Source: Desulfuromonas versatilis
GTDB lineage: Bacteria > Desulfobacterota > Desulfuromonadia > Desulfuromonadales > NIT-T3
Length of the DNA stretch: 64,000 bases
Reading direction: 5' to 3'
NCBI RefSeq assembly: GCF_019704135.1
Contig: NZ_AP024355.1
Span: forward strand, 310,001-374,000
In this document: positions 25,357-33,589 of the stretch, one piece after another
How the letters are laid out: each line of letters opens with the position of its first letter
Numbering within the stretch: the first letter of the stretch is position 1
The notes under the pieces: generated by a model
The model's database searches: none
Told to the model about the DNA's origin: nothing
The model's input: only the letters and a program-made list of their open reading frames with translations
Program-made: the position numbers and the translations under genes

Positions 25357-26186
25357 CCTTCTTCACCCGACTGAAAAACCAACTCATCGCCAGGCTCATC
25401 ACCCGCTATCCCCAGCTGGCCAAACGCTTTGTCGACGCCTACAAGCCCTGGGAGAGCGAGGGGGAGATCCCCTGGGTCCGGCCCAAGGCGCCCCTGGCCC
25501 AGTGCAAGGTGGCCATGGTCACCACCAGCGGGGTGCATCACCGCGGCCAGCCGCCCTTCGACATGCAGGATAGCGATGGGGATCCGAGCTTTCGGGAGAT
25601 CGACGGCGAGAGCATCGGCGGCGACTTTCTGATCACCCACGACTACTACGACCACGCGGATGCGGAGAAGGACCTCAACATCATCTTCCCCCTGGAGCGG
25701 CTGCGGGAGATGGTCGGTGAAGGGCTCATCGGCAAGCTGGCCAAGAAGCACTACTCTTTCATGGGGCATATCGACGGGCGCCACATCCCGGCGCTGATCA
25801 CCCGCAGCGCCCCCGAGATCGCCCGGCGGCTCAAGGCCGAGGGGGTCGACGTGGTCCTGTTGACCCCGGCCTGAGGGATCTGCAATCAGTCCGTGGGACT
25901 GATCCAGAGAGAGATCGAAAAAGCCGGCATCGCCACCGTGGGGGTTTCCATCGTGCGCGACTACAGCGAAAAGGTGCGCCCGCCGCGCACGGTCTTCGTC
26001 CGCTGGCCCTTCGGCCACCCCCTGGGCGAGCCGGGCAACGCCCCCCAGCAGCGGGCGGTGATCTGCGAGGCCTTCAAGGCCCTCTACGCCCTCGAGGAAC
26101 CAGGGCAGATCGTCGACCTGCCCTTTGCCTGGCGGCGTTTCGACTATGCGAAATACCAGGAGCCGGAAAGCTTTCCCCCCACATGA
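25353..26186 (+). CDS. GrdB/PrdB-like selenoprotein with in-frame UGA (Sec174)
   Basis: The frame runs through a TGA at 25872-25874 with no other break, giving 277 residues with U at 174: VDVVLLTPA-U-GICNQSVGLIQ. The U-x-x-C motif and VGL-x-x-R-E-x-E-KAGIATVGVSI context match glycine/sarcosine/betaine reductase selenoprotein B-like and proline reductase PrdB-like proteins. The halves before and after TGA (173 and 103 residues) make one coherent domain, so this is not a pseudogene. A hairpin directly after the TGA serves as SECIS. The family likely acts as a thiol/selenol reductase; the substrate is unknown. It is coupled to the carotenoid oxygenase gene by an ATGA overlap. Confidence 0.88.
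25875..25914 (+). promoter_or_regulatory. Putative bacterial SECIS element
   Basis: Ten bases after the UGA, ATCAGTC (25885-25891) pairs perfectly with GACTGAT (25897-25903) around the loop CGTGG, which carries the GU expected in a SelB-binding apical loop about 18 bases from the UGA. The flanking GATCT and AGATC can extend the structure. It lies inside the coding sequence, as bacterial SECIS elements do. Confidence 0.75.
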
Positions 26187-26202
26187 TGTAAAGACTGTTT
26201 CT

Positions 26203-26278
26203 CACGCGAAGCCGCGAAGAACGTGAAATGAAACACCAGGGGTTTTAATGCTCTTCGCGCCCTTCGCGGCTTCGCGTG
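26203..26278. repeat. CGCGAAG-type inverted repeat
   Basis: A perfect 17-bp arm CACGCGAAGCCGCGAAG (26203-26219) is mirrored by CTTCGCGGCTTCGCGTG (26262-26278) with 42 bases between. The same 17-bp arms recur at 52920-52993, and a related CACGAAG version at 44494-44572, so it is a dispersed family. Confidence 0.85.
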
Positions 26279-26360
26279 CGGCTGAATTTTTTCAATCAGT
26301 AAGAATGCCTGGACTTACCAGGGCGGCGATCAACCGCAACAAGCAAAGGACCTCCCCCCC

Positions 26361-26897
26361 ATGGCCCTTCCGGCAACCGTCTACCGCGCCGCCATCGAGC
26401 TTGCCAACGTCGATGCCAATCACTACGAAAAGCTGCAGTTCACCGTGGCCCGCCACCCTTCGGAAACCGCCGAACGCTTGGTGGCGCGGGTGCTGGCCTA
26501 TGCCCTCTGGCACGAGGAAGGGCTGGCCTTCACCAAGGGGATCTGCGCCGGTGACGAGCCGGATTTGTGGAGCAAGGAGCCGGACGGCCGGGTGCGGCTC
26601 TGGATCGAGGTGGGGCTGCCCGATCCCGAGCGGCTGCGCAAGGCCAGCCGCCACGCCGGGCAGGTGGTGCTGCTCGCCTACGGTGCCGGCCGCCCACGCT
26701 GGGAGGCCGCGCACCTGGGACGGCTGGCGGGGGCAGCCAACATCCGGGTCTTTGCCTTGGAAGAGGTGTTTCTGAAGCAAGTCGTCGCTTGCCTGGAGCG
26801 TTCCATCGTTTGGTCCCTCACCGTCACCGAGGGTTCGCTCTTTCTGACCGCGGGGGAGACTTCCCTGGAGACGGCGTTGATCTGCCTGCAGGCCTGA
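26361..26897 (+). CDS. yaeQ: YaeQ family protein
   Basis: The 178-residue protein matches YaeQ along its length: MALPATVYRAAIELANVDANHY, TVARHPSETAERLVARVLAYAL, GICAGDEPDLW and IWIEVGLPD-like blocks. YaeQ has a PD-(D/E)xK-like fold; its cellular role is unsettled (once proposed as an RfaH suppressor). AAAGGA sits 9 bases before the ATG. It stands alone after a dispersed repeat. Confidence 0.93.
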   Translation: MALPATVYRAAIELANVDANHYEKLQFTVARHPSETAERLVARVLAYALWHEEGLAFTKGICAGDEPDLWSKEPDGRVRLWIEVGLPDPERLRKASRHAGQVVLLAYGAGRPRWEAAHLGRLAGAANIRVFALEEVFLKQVVACLERSIVWSLTVTEGSLFLTAGETSLETALICLQA

Positions 26898-27019
26898 CAG
26901 GGGGGGTATGCAGACCGGGGTAGCCTTCGGGGACCACGGGTTGGTATACTTGGTTTCCCACCAGGTTGCCGGATGGGCAGCCCGAATCCGGGCAGGGAAG
27001 TTTTTTGCGGAAGGTGGCG

Positions 27020-27430
27020 ATGGAAAGCCAGGTCGGAACAGCCAAAGAAGTGCCTCTTGGGTCGAGGCTGCTGAAAGGCGCCCTGCTGGTTGCGGGGTTG
27101 CTCTGCACCGCTCTTGGCGTGCTGGGGATCTTCCTGCCGCTGCTCCCCACTACCCCGCTGCTGCTGTTGGCGGCCGCCTGTTTCGCGCGCAGCTCCGAGC
27201 GGTTTCACCGCTGGTTGCTCGAGCATCGCCGCCTCGGCCCGATCATCGGCGGCTATCTCGACGGCTCGGGCATACCCCTCAAGGCCAAAATCTACGCCAT
27301 CGTATTGATCTGGCTCACCCTCACCCCCTCGGCACTTCTCCTCATCCCCCTGGTCTGGGTCAGGGTCCTGCTTTTCGCCATCGCCCTGGGCGTCACCCTC
27401 TACCTGTTGCGGCTTCCCACCCGGGAATGA
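27020..27430 (+). CDS. DUF454 (YbaN-like) inner-membrane protein
   Basis: The 136-residue protein has the DUF454 pattern: helix LLVAGLLCTALGVLGIFLPL, the PLLPTTPLLLLAAACFARSS motif, a cytoplasmic RFHRWLLEHRRLGPIIGGY segment and two more helices. The ATG at 27020 with GGAAGGTGG upstream is chosen over an earlier start at 26966. Function of the family is unknown. Confidence 0.88.
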   Translation: MESQVGTAKEVPLGSRLLKGALLVAGLLCTALGVLGIFLPLLPTTPLLLLAAACFARSSERFHRWLLEHRRLGPIIGGYLDGSGIPLKAKIYAIVLIWLTLTPSALLLIPLVWVRVLLFAIALGVTLYLLRLPTRE

Positions 27431-27470
27431 CTGTGCCGGGGGGGGAATCATCCTTCGGGCTTGCGAGGAC

Positions 27471-28340
27471 CTAAAGCGGACAGCGGGCCTCGCAGGGGAT
27501 CTTCACCTGGCACAACCCGCAGGGGGTGGCGCCGGTGCCGAACTTCGAGCTCGTGTAGGGGGTGGTTACCTCGCGGATATAGCGGAAGCACTTGGCCTTG
27601 TCATGGCCGCTCTCGGAGATGGCCTCTGCAGGGCAGCGTTTGATGCAGGCCCCGCAGGTGCCCCGGGCATGCCACAGGCACCAGGCCTGGTGGTCGGTAT
27701 AGGGGGGGACGGTGGCGGGCAGGTCGATGCGGGCGACCACCGAGCCGAAGCGCACCGCCTTGCCCAGGCGGGTGATCAACCCGTCGGAGAGGCCGAAGGT
27801 GCCGAGGCCGGCGACCCAGGCGGTATGCCGCTCGGACCAGTTGGAGGCGAGGCCGAAGCGCTTGGAGTGCCGGTAGTCGAATTCCGCGGCGCGTTCGGGG
27901 GCGATGGCCGGGAACCCGGCCTCGCTGAGCCGGGCGGCCAGGTGCAGGCGCAGCTCGCAGTTGAACATCTCGCCGAAATAGCGTGAGCGGGCCCAGCGTT
28001 CGGCGGGGTACCGATCCTCGCGGCGCTGGTCGAGGCGGGTTGCCTCGGTCTGCGGCAGGACATAGCTGACCACGCTCAGTTCCCCGGCGGTGATCTCCAG
28101 CCCCGGCCGACTCAGGCGGAAGATCTCCTCGGGGGTCCAGTAGAAGGGGCCGATGTCGGCTTTGAGCCGGGCGAACTGAGGATCATCCCCCCGGGCGAAG
28201 CCGACCAGCGGCTCTGCCCAGGCTTTTTCCCCGGTGCCGCTGTGCAGCGAGTTGCCTGCCGCCTGCTCCCAGAATTCCCGGATGATTTCCTCGACCCAGG
28301 CGGCGGAGCCCGTCGGGCCTGGTTTCTGCGCTTTTTCCAT
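27471..28340 (-). CDS. 4Fe-4S double-cluster protein (QueG-like C-terminal ferredoxin region)
   Basis: The 289-residue protein has an N-terminal domain with AVRFGSVVARIDLPATVPP, like epoxyqueuosine reductase, followed by two cysteine groups, CLWHARGTCGACIKRCP and CGLCQVKIPCEARCP, enough for two 4Fe-4S clusters. It is shorter than QueG (about 350-380) and lacks a clear QueG N-terminal catalytic region, so it is probably a paralogous Fe-S oxidoreductase and not the tRNA enzyme. The ATG at 28340 is preferred because AAGGGA is then correctly spaced; an ATG at 28346 is the alternative. Confidence 0.78.
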   Translation of the reverse strand: MEKAQKPGPTGSAAWVEEIIREFWEQAAGNSLHSGTGEKAWAEPLVGFARGDDPQFARLKADIGPFYWTPEEIFRLSRPGLEITAGELSVVSYVLPQTEATRLDQRREDRYPAERWARSRYFGEMFNCELRLHLAARLSEAGFPAIAPERAAEFDYRHSKRFGLASNWSERHTAWVAGLGTFGLSDGLITRLGKAVRFGSVVARIDLPATVPPYTDHQAWCLWHARGTCGACIKRCPAEAISESGHDKAKCFRYIREVTTPYTSSKFGTGATPCGLCQVKIPCEARCPL

Positions 28341-28481
28341 TTCCATCCCTTGTCAGGCACAATGAAACTGAAGTTTAGCAGATTTTCCGGGGAGCTGGGA
28401 GCGCTCGCGCAAGAATCGGGTTGCCCGCCAGACACGACTGCGGCAGGATGGGGGTAAAGGATTTCAGGAGGCTGCGGGAAT

Positions 28482-29321
28482 ATGACTGCCGATTATGCGC
28501 GGGTCGAAAGGGCCATCAAGTTCATCGAAACCAACTTTATCCGGCAGCCGCCGCTGGCCGAAATCGCCGCGAGCGTCGGGCTCAGTGAGTTCCATTTCCA
28601 GCGGCTGTTCCGCCGTTGGGCGGGGGTGAGCCCCAAGCGTTTTCTCCAGTATCTGACCGCCGGCTACGCCCGCGAACTGCTTCGTCAGTCCCGCAGCGTG
28701 CTCGACGTTGCCTTCGAAGCCGGCCTGACCGGCAGCGGCAGGCTCCACGATCTGACCGTCAATATCCACGCCGCCAGCCCCGGTGAACTCAAGGAGCGCG
28801 GTGCCGGGCTGATCATCCGCTACGGAACCCACCCCACCCCCTTCGGAAACTGCCTGCTGGCCGCCACCTCCCGAGGCATCTGCGCCTTGCGGTTTATTCC
28901 CTCCGGCGATGTCGGTGAGGTGCTCGGCACCCTGCAGGGCGAATGGGAAAACGCCTGCTTTGCCGAGGACTTCGAAGCGACCGGGGGGTTGGCGGAACGC
29001 ATCTTTTCCACAACCGTTGGAGGGTCCGCCAAGCCGGGGCTGGCTCTGCATGTCAGGGGGACCAACTTTCAGGTCCGGGTCTGGGAGGCCCTGCTGCGGG
29101 TTCCACCGGGAGCGGCCCTCACCTATGGCGAACTGGCGCTGCGGGCCGGCGCCCCGGGCGCCGCTCGGGCGGTGGGGACGGCGGTCGGCCAGAATCCGGT
29201 TGCCTACCTGATCCCCTGCCACCGGGTAATCCGTAATTCAGGCGTCCTCGGCGAGTACCGCTGGGGCGCGGCCCGGAAAAAAGCCATGCTCGGCTGGGAG
29301 GCCGCGCATCGGACAGGCTGA
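28482..29321 (+). CDS. AraC-type HTH fused to methylated-DNA-protein cysteine methyltransferase (Ada-like, no Zn domain)
   Basis: The 279-residue protein has an AraC DNA-binding domain at residues about 5-100 (FIRQPPLAEIAASVGLSEFHF, FQRLFRRWAGVSP) and an MGMT domain at about 110-275 with IPCHRVIRNSG; Cys246 accepts the alkyl group from O6-alkylguanine. The LRVPPGAALTYGELA and AARAVGTAVGQNPVAY blocks are typical. The N-terminal Zn/Cys domain of E. coli Ada, which senses methylphosphotriesters, is missing, so induction by that route cannot work. It probably repairs DNA and may regulate genes by another signal. Confidence 0.92.
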   Translation: MTADYARVERAIKFIETNFIRQPPLAEIAASVGLSEFHFQRLFRRWAGVSPKRFLQYLTAGYARELLRQSRSVLDVAFEAGLTGSGRLHDLTVNIHAASPGELKERGAGLIIRYGTHPTPFGNCLLAATSRGICALRFIPSGDVGEVLGTLQGEWENACFAEDFEATGGLAERIFSTTVGGSAKPGLALHVRGTNFQVRVWEALLRVPPGAALTYGELALRAGAPGAARAVGTAVGQNPVAYLIPCHRVIRNSGVLGEYRWGAARKKAMLGWEAAHRTG

Positions 29322-29468
29322 CCAAAGAGCCCTCCGGGTTTGCGCTGGCCCGTCCCGGCCACGGGCCTGTTTTCAACTTGGTGAAAAAATGTTACCAATG
29401 GGGCTCAATTGAAAATGCCGCTAAGTATTGGCAATCAACCACCTGACTGGCGACCAAGGGAAAACAGC

Positions 29469-30815
29469 ATGACCTTTGCAAAGATCGGCCTTCAAGTCCC
29501 CACCATTCTCCTGCCCAGGCCGGGCACCGACATGAGCAAATGGGCGGTCATCGCCTGCGACCAGTACACCTCCGAGCCCGAATACTGGCAAAGGGTCAGC
29601 GCTGCCGTTGCGGGGCACCCCTCGACCCTCAACCTTATTTTCCCCGAGGTCTATCTCGAGCAAGCCGGCGGCGAGAGCCGCATTGCCGAGATCAACACCT
29701 CAATGAGGCGCTATCTCGATGCGGGGATCCTGCAGGAGGAGCCCAAGCCGGGGTTCATCCTGGTCGATAGACAGACATCTGCGGCTCCGTCGCGCAAGGG
29801 GCTGGTGGTCGCTCTTGATCTGGAGGAGTACGCTTACAGCGAAGGGGCAAGCACCCTGATTCGCGCCACCGAGGGGACGATCCTCGACCGGCTGCCCCCG
29901 CGCATCAAGGTGCGCCAGGGCGCCAGCATCGAACTGCCCCACATCATGGTGCTCATCGACGACCCGGAGCGTACCGTCATCGAGCCGCTCTTCGAAAGGG
30001 AGTTGGAAGAAGTTTACAACTTTGAGCTGATGGAGAACGGCGGCCGCGTTCGGGGCTGGCGGGTCAATGACGCTGTGAGCCTCGGCCAGGTGGCCGCAGC
30101 GCTCGGCCGGCTGGCCGAGCCGGCGCGCTTCGCGGAAAAATATCAGGTGCAGGGCAGGGCGCCGGTCCTCTATGCCATGGGGGACGGCAACCACTCCTTC
30201 GCCACCGCCAAGGCTATCTGGGAACGGCTGAAGGAGCAGGCCGCCGATCAGCAGGCGATCATGGATCACCCGGCCCGCTACGCCCTGGTGGAACTGGTCA
30301 ACGTCCATGACCCGGGGCTTGAGTTCGAGGCGATCCACCGGGTGGTCTTCAACGCCGATCTCGCGGCCATGGAAGCGCAGGCCGCCGAATTCTACCAGGC
30401 GCAGGGGGCCAGCTTCCGCTGCGAGCGCTGCGCGGATCCCATGGCAGCCGCTGAGGCCGCCCGGCGCCTGGCGCAGCCGGGGCGGCACCTGATTCCTTTC
30501 ACGGCCGCCGAGGCCTGCGGGCTCTTCGTCATCGACAACTCTCCGCTGCATCTGGTGGTCGCCACCCTGCAGGCCTTCCTCGACCGCTTCCTCGAGCACA
30601 ATGCCGCCGCCCGCATCGACTATATTCACGGCGAGGGGCCAGTCACCGCCCTGGGGTCAAAGGAAGGCAACGTCGGGTTTTTCCTGCCCGCCATCTCCAA
30701 GCACGACCTGTTCAAGACCATCATTCTCGATGGCGCGCTGCCGCGCAAAACTTTCTCCATGGGGGATGCGGACGAGAAACGCTTCTACCTGGAGTGTCGG
30801 AAAATCGTCCGCTGA
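29469..30815 (+). CDS. DUF1015 family protein
   Basis: The 448-residue protein matches DUF1015 (COG4198): WAVIACDQYTSEPEYWQRV, LPPRIKVRQGASIELPHIM and the very conserved YAMGDGNHSFATAKAIWE. The family has a ParB/Srx-like segment and is often near amino-acid genes, but its function is unproven. ATG 29469 preceded by AAGGGA is preferred over an upstream in-frame ATG at 29409. No operon partner. Confidence 0.9.
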   Translation: MTFAKIGLQVPTILLPRPGTDMSKWAVIACDQYTSEPEYWQRVSAAVAGHPSTLNLIFPEVYLEQAGGESRIAEINTSMRRYLDAGILQEEPKPGFILVDRQTSAAPSRKGLVVALDLEEYAYSEGASTLIRATEGTILDRLPPRIKVRQGASIELPHIMVLIDDPERTVIEPLFERELEEVYNFELMENGGRVRGWRVNDAVSLGQVAAALGRLAEPARFAEKYQVQGRAPVLYAMGDGNHSFATAKAIWERLKEQAADQQAIMDHPARYALVELVNVHDPGLEFEAIHRVVFNADLAAMEAQAAEFYQAQGASFRCERCADPMAAAEAARRLAQPGRHLIPFTAAEACGLFVIDNSPLHLVVATLQAFLDRFLEHNAAARIDYIHGEGPVTALGSKEGNVGFFLPAISKHDLFKTIILDGALPRKTFSMGDADEKRFYLECRKIVR

Positions 30816-30914
30816 GACAGGCGCGGCCTGGTCCGCCGGGCCGCTATTTCCAAATCCCCTTCCCGCGGCCCGCTCTTTGCCGCCCCACCCGCATCTTTTA
30901 GCGGAGGGTTTGCC

Positions 30915-31145
30915 CGTGTCCCCATCCATCTCTGCCTGGTCTCCACCCAGCCCGTTCCCAACCTGGTCCCGGTGCTCAAGGAGCGAATGAGCATTCACGA
31001 CTGCGCCATGGGGCTGGAGATCCATTCGACCAGCGGTACGCCCAACGAGTTGGACGTGGCTTTTCTCTGGAACAATCGCCTGCACCTGATCGAGTGCAAG
31101 ACCTCCCTCACCTCTGCCCTCTTCCTGAGGGCGTGGGAGGATTAA
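30915..31145 (+). pseudogene. Internally deleted Card1/Can2 (DUF1887) CRISPR accessory nuclease remnant
   Basis: In one frame this segment reads VPIHLCLVSTQPVPNLVPVL, matching the CARF-domain N-terminus of DUF1887 proteins, and after a few residues jumps to IHDCAMGLEIHSTSG, NELDVAFLWNNRLHLIECKT, the C-terminal PD-D/ExK nuclease core (Asp in NELDV, Glu and Lys in IECK). About 200 middle residues are missing and the end (SLTSALFLRAWED then stop) is foreign. No start codon fits. Card1/Can2 enzymes are cyclic-oligoadenylate-activated nucleases of type III CRISPR systems. No other CRISPR gene or array is in the window, so this is a fossil of a lost system. Confidence 0.75.
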
Positions 31146-31150
31146 AGGGA

Positions 31151-32074
31151 TCAGGCCCAGCCGGTCACGGTCCTCAGGTTCGGATATCCGGCCGGCTGGA
31201 GTTCGCTCGGCATTCCGGCCGGTTGCCCGTTTTTCCAGGGGGCCGGGCCGTAGACGGTGTGGATCGCCCGGTTGACCCTGGCGGTCAGGCGCAGCGGGTT
31301 GATCGGCTTGGCGATGAAATCGAAGTACCCCGCCTGCAGCACGGCGGCTTCCTGCTCGGGGGTGGCCCGGGCGGTCATGGCGATGACCGGGATGCGCCGT
31401 GTGTCCTGATAGACCTGGAGCTCGCGAAAGGTCTGCGGCCCGTCCATGCGCGGCATGATCATGTCGAGAAGGATCAGCTGGGGGGAATGTTCGCGGGCCA
31501 GTTTCAGGGCCTCGAGCCCCGATTTGGCCTGGAGAACCGCATACCCTTCCTTTTCCAGGGTCACGCTGGTGACGGTGCGGAAAAACTCCTGGTCGTCCAC
31601 CACCAGAACCGTCCATTCGTCCTGGTGTGGGAGGCCGCCGCCGCCGTCGTAGTGGGCCCGGATGGCTCCCTGGATTTCGCTGGGCGTGGTGACCAGGGTA
31701 ACGATTTTCAATCCGGTGCGAAAGGTCAGGCTGTCGAGAGTCGCCAGGTCGAGTGGGTTGGTGATGGCGACGAAGAGGACATTGTGTTCCCGCTTGAGCG
31801 GGAAGACGAGATGCTCAAAGGCGGTTTCACGGTCGATGAGGGAGAGCACTTCACGGGTGCAGCTGCGGGCGGCCAGGTTTTTTACGGTTTTCAAACCGAA
31901 CTGCCGGGCCAGGACGATGGCGATGGCCTTCTCGGTGATCTTGCCCGTCTCCTCGAGGATCTGCCCGATGCGCTTGCCGCAGGCCTTCTGCCTGACCAGG
32001 GCTGCCTGCAGGGTCGCGTCGGTGATGATGCCGGCCTCGATAAGGATTTCCCCGAACCGCTTGCGCTTGACCAT
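31151..32074 (-). CDS. MshEN (c-di-GMP-binding type) domain fused to response-regulator receiver
   Basis: The 307-residue protein begins with two matching MshEN motifs, RFGEILIEAGIITDATLQ (to ALVRQ) and RIGQILEETGKITEKAIA (to IVLARQ), separated by KACGK, exactly the tandem spacing that binds c-di-GMP in MshE. Residues about 70-145 complete the GSPII_E N-terminal fold. Residues about 150-275 are a receiver with VVDDQ, phospho-acceptor Asp in LLDMIMP, MTARAT and Lys in IAKPIN. There is no ATPase or output domain. It may join c-di-GMP and phosphorelay signals to protein partners. It overlaps no gene; a nuclease remnant abuts its 3' end. Confidence 0.85.
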   Translation of the reverse strand: MVKRKRFGEILIEAGIITDATLQAALVRQKACGKRIGQILEETGKITEKAIAIVLARQFGLKTVKNLAARSCTREVLSLIDRETAFEHLVFPLKREHNVLFVAITNPLDLATLDSLTFRTGLKIVTLVTTPSEIQGAIRAHYDGGGGLPHQDEWTVLVVDDQEFFRTVTSVTLEKEGYAVLQAKSGLEALKLAREHSPQLILLDMIMPRMDGPQTFRELQVYQDTRRIPVIAMTARATPEQEAAVLQAGYFDFIAKPINPLRLTARVNRAIHTVYGPAPWKNGQPAGMPSELQPAGYPNLRTVTGWA

Positions 32075-32488
32075 ATTGATACCTCCGGAGCTTGCTCATT
32101 TGTGGTGATGGATGTTCATTTGTCGCCGGGGAGCGGGTTGCCCCCTGCTGGAATCCTGGGGATATCAAGGTTCGGGCCAAAGTGGTCTGCTGGTAGCAAA
32201 AAAATCTCCTCCGAAAAGATTAAAACCACACAAGCCATCTGAAAAAAACGAGAAAATTTTTTTTGCAGGATTCCCGTTCGTCTGCCGGGACTGGGGCCTG
32301 ACCTACCCCTTACCAGAGTCATGTCAGGGGCCCGACGCGATGCGTGTCGGAATCTGCCGCTGTCTGGGGCCCCTCAAGATCCTCCCGCCTCTGGCCGGGC
32401 CGACGGCGAAAAATACGAGATATCGGCAAATGCGGTAAAATGGCAGCAACAGACGGATAGCATCCCTCCTTTCAGCACGGAGGAAACC
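32075..32488. other. Intergenic region without a recognised gene
   Basis: This 414-base gap lies between a minus-strand and a plus-strand gene and should hold both promoters. It has A/T tracts near 32190-32270 and a small hairpin, CCGAC/GTCGG, near 32332-32351. No open frame resembles a known protein, and no tRNA or repeat family was recognised. Confidence 0.5.
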
Positions 32489-32677
32489 ATGCAGAAAATC
32501 TTGCTCGGCATTTTGACCCTGGTGTTCCTGGTTATTCTCTCGCCGGTCTTCATGTTCTCCATGCTCGCTCCCCGGGCCTTTTCCACCATTCTTGCCTACT
32601 GGTCAATTTTCGTCGGCATCGCCGCCATGGTGCTGGGCGGCCTGTGCGCCTATATCCGGGCCGACCTGAGAGATTAG
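32489..32677 (+). CDS. Small two-helix membrane protein
   Basis: The 62-residue protein has two hydrophobic helices (about 3-27 and 35-54) joined by SMLAPRAFSTI and a short charged tail YIRADLRD. AGGA stands 5 bases before the ATG at 32489. I do not recognise the family. It stands alone, with the EamA gene converging from the other side. Confidence 0.65.
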   Translation: MQKILLGILTLVFLVILSPVFMFSMLAPRAFSTILAYWSIFVGIAAMVLGGLCAYIRADLRD

Positions 32678-32725
32678 CGAGGCGGGACCGCGCCGGTTTA
32701 GCCTGGGCGGGGCCTCCGCTGTATC

Positions 32726-33589
32726 TCAGGACAGGCTGATCAACACCACCCCTAGCACCATCACCGCCACCCCGGCCAGCCGATTGGCGATACCCTTCTC
32801 GCCGAACAGCAGCCACCCCCAACCCACACTCATAAGCGTGCTGGTGCGCTTGATGGCGATCACGTAGGGAACCAGCGTCAGACTGATGGCCGTCATCTGG
32901 CAGATCAGGGTAAGGCCCCCGCAGGCGCCGATGGCCAGCAGGTTGCCCAGGTTGGCGCGCACCCGCGCCCGATCCCGGCGCAGGCGCGGCGCCGCCAGGG
33001 GCAAAAGCAGCAGGGTGATGGTCAGATTGACGGCGATGGCCCAAAACAGGGGAGAGGAGTGTTGCAGGCCGATCTTGTCGACGTTGGCGGTAACACTCCA
33101 GGTTGCCGCCACCAGCAGCATCAGGCGCGGGCCTGGTTCGGCGAGCAGCGCCCGAAACGGGGCGAGCAGGCCCAGGCCGCGTTGTTTTACATTGAGCAGA
33201 TAGGCGCCGAGCACGATCAACAGTACGCCGAGCACTCCGAGCGGCCCCGGGCGCTCCCCGAGGATCAGCGGCGAGGTCAGCAGTAGAAGCATAGGCGTGA
33301 AGGTGACCATGGGGACGGTCAGGGAGAGATCGGAGAGGCGGATCGCCCTGAGGTAGAGGACGCTGGTGACGGCGTTGAGCCCGCCGCTCACCGCCAGGGC
33401 CCACCAGAAGGGGCGATCGAGGGAGGGTATTTCGATCACCAGCAGCAGCGGCAGCAGGAACGGCAGAGCGAAAAAGCGCCAGGCCCAGGCGACGACGAAC
33501 TCGTCGCTGTTGCGCAGGCCACGCTTGCCGAAGACGTCCTTGGCCGACTCGAAGAAGGCGGTGAACAGCGAGAGGGCGATCCAGGTCAT
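32726..33589 (-). CDS. EamA/DMT family transporter
   Basis: The 287-residue protein has about ten membrane helices and the EamA duplication: the first half ends in SPLILGERPGPLGVLGVLLI and the second in WGWLLFGEKGIANRLAGVAV, the paired family motif. Members export amino acids, nucleosides or other metabolites. The ATG at 33589 follows AGGGA; the frame is open upstream, but that part is intergenic repeat. Substrate unknown. Confidence 0.88.
   Translation of the reverse strand: MTWIALSLFTAFFESAKDVFGKRGLRNSDEFVVAWAWRFFALPFLLPLLLVIEIPSLDRPFWWALAVSGGLNAVTSVLYLRAIRLSDLSLTVPMVTFTPMLLLLTSPLILGERPGPLGVLGVLLIVLGAYLLNVKQRGLGLLAPFRALLAEPGPRLMLLVAATWSVTANVDKIGLQHSSPLFWAIAVNLTITLLLLPLAAPRLRRDRARVRANLGNLLAIGACGGLTLICQMTAISLTLVPYVIAIKRTSTLMSVGWGWLLFGEKGIANRLAGVAVMVLGVVLISLS

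Noticed and set aside
25353-26186. A pseudogene broken by a nonsense codon
   Set aside because: Only one TGA interrupts the frame, at the exact site of the U-x-x-C motif, with a SECIS-like hairpin after it. A selenoprotein explains this better.
27471-28340. Genuine QueG (epoxyqueuosine reductase)
   Set aside because: The protein is too short and only the Fe-S part and a small upstream block match, so a specific QueG call is not supported.
30601-30990. A short plus-strand gene overlapping the end of the DUF1015 gene
   Set aside because: It is a shadow frame. The meaningful translation in this area is the nuclease remnant in another frame.
30800-31150. A CRISPR array next to the nuclease remnant
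   Set aside because: No regularly spaced direct repeats of 25-40 bases were found here or elsewhere in the window.
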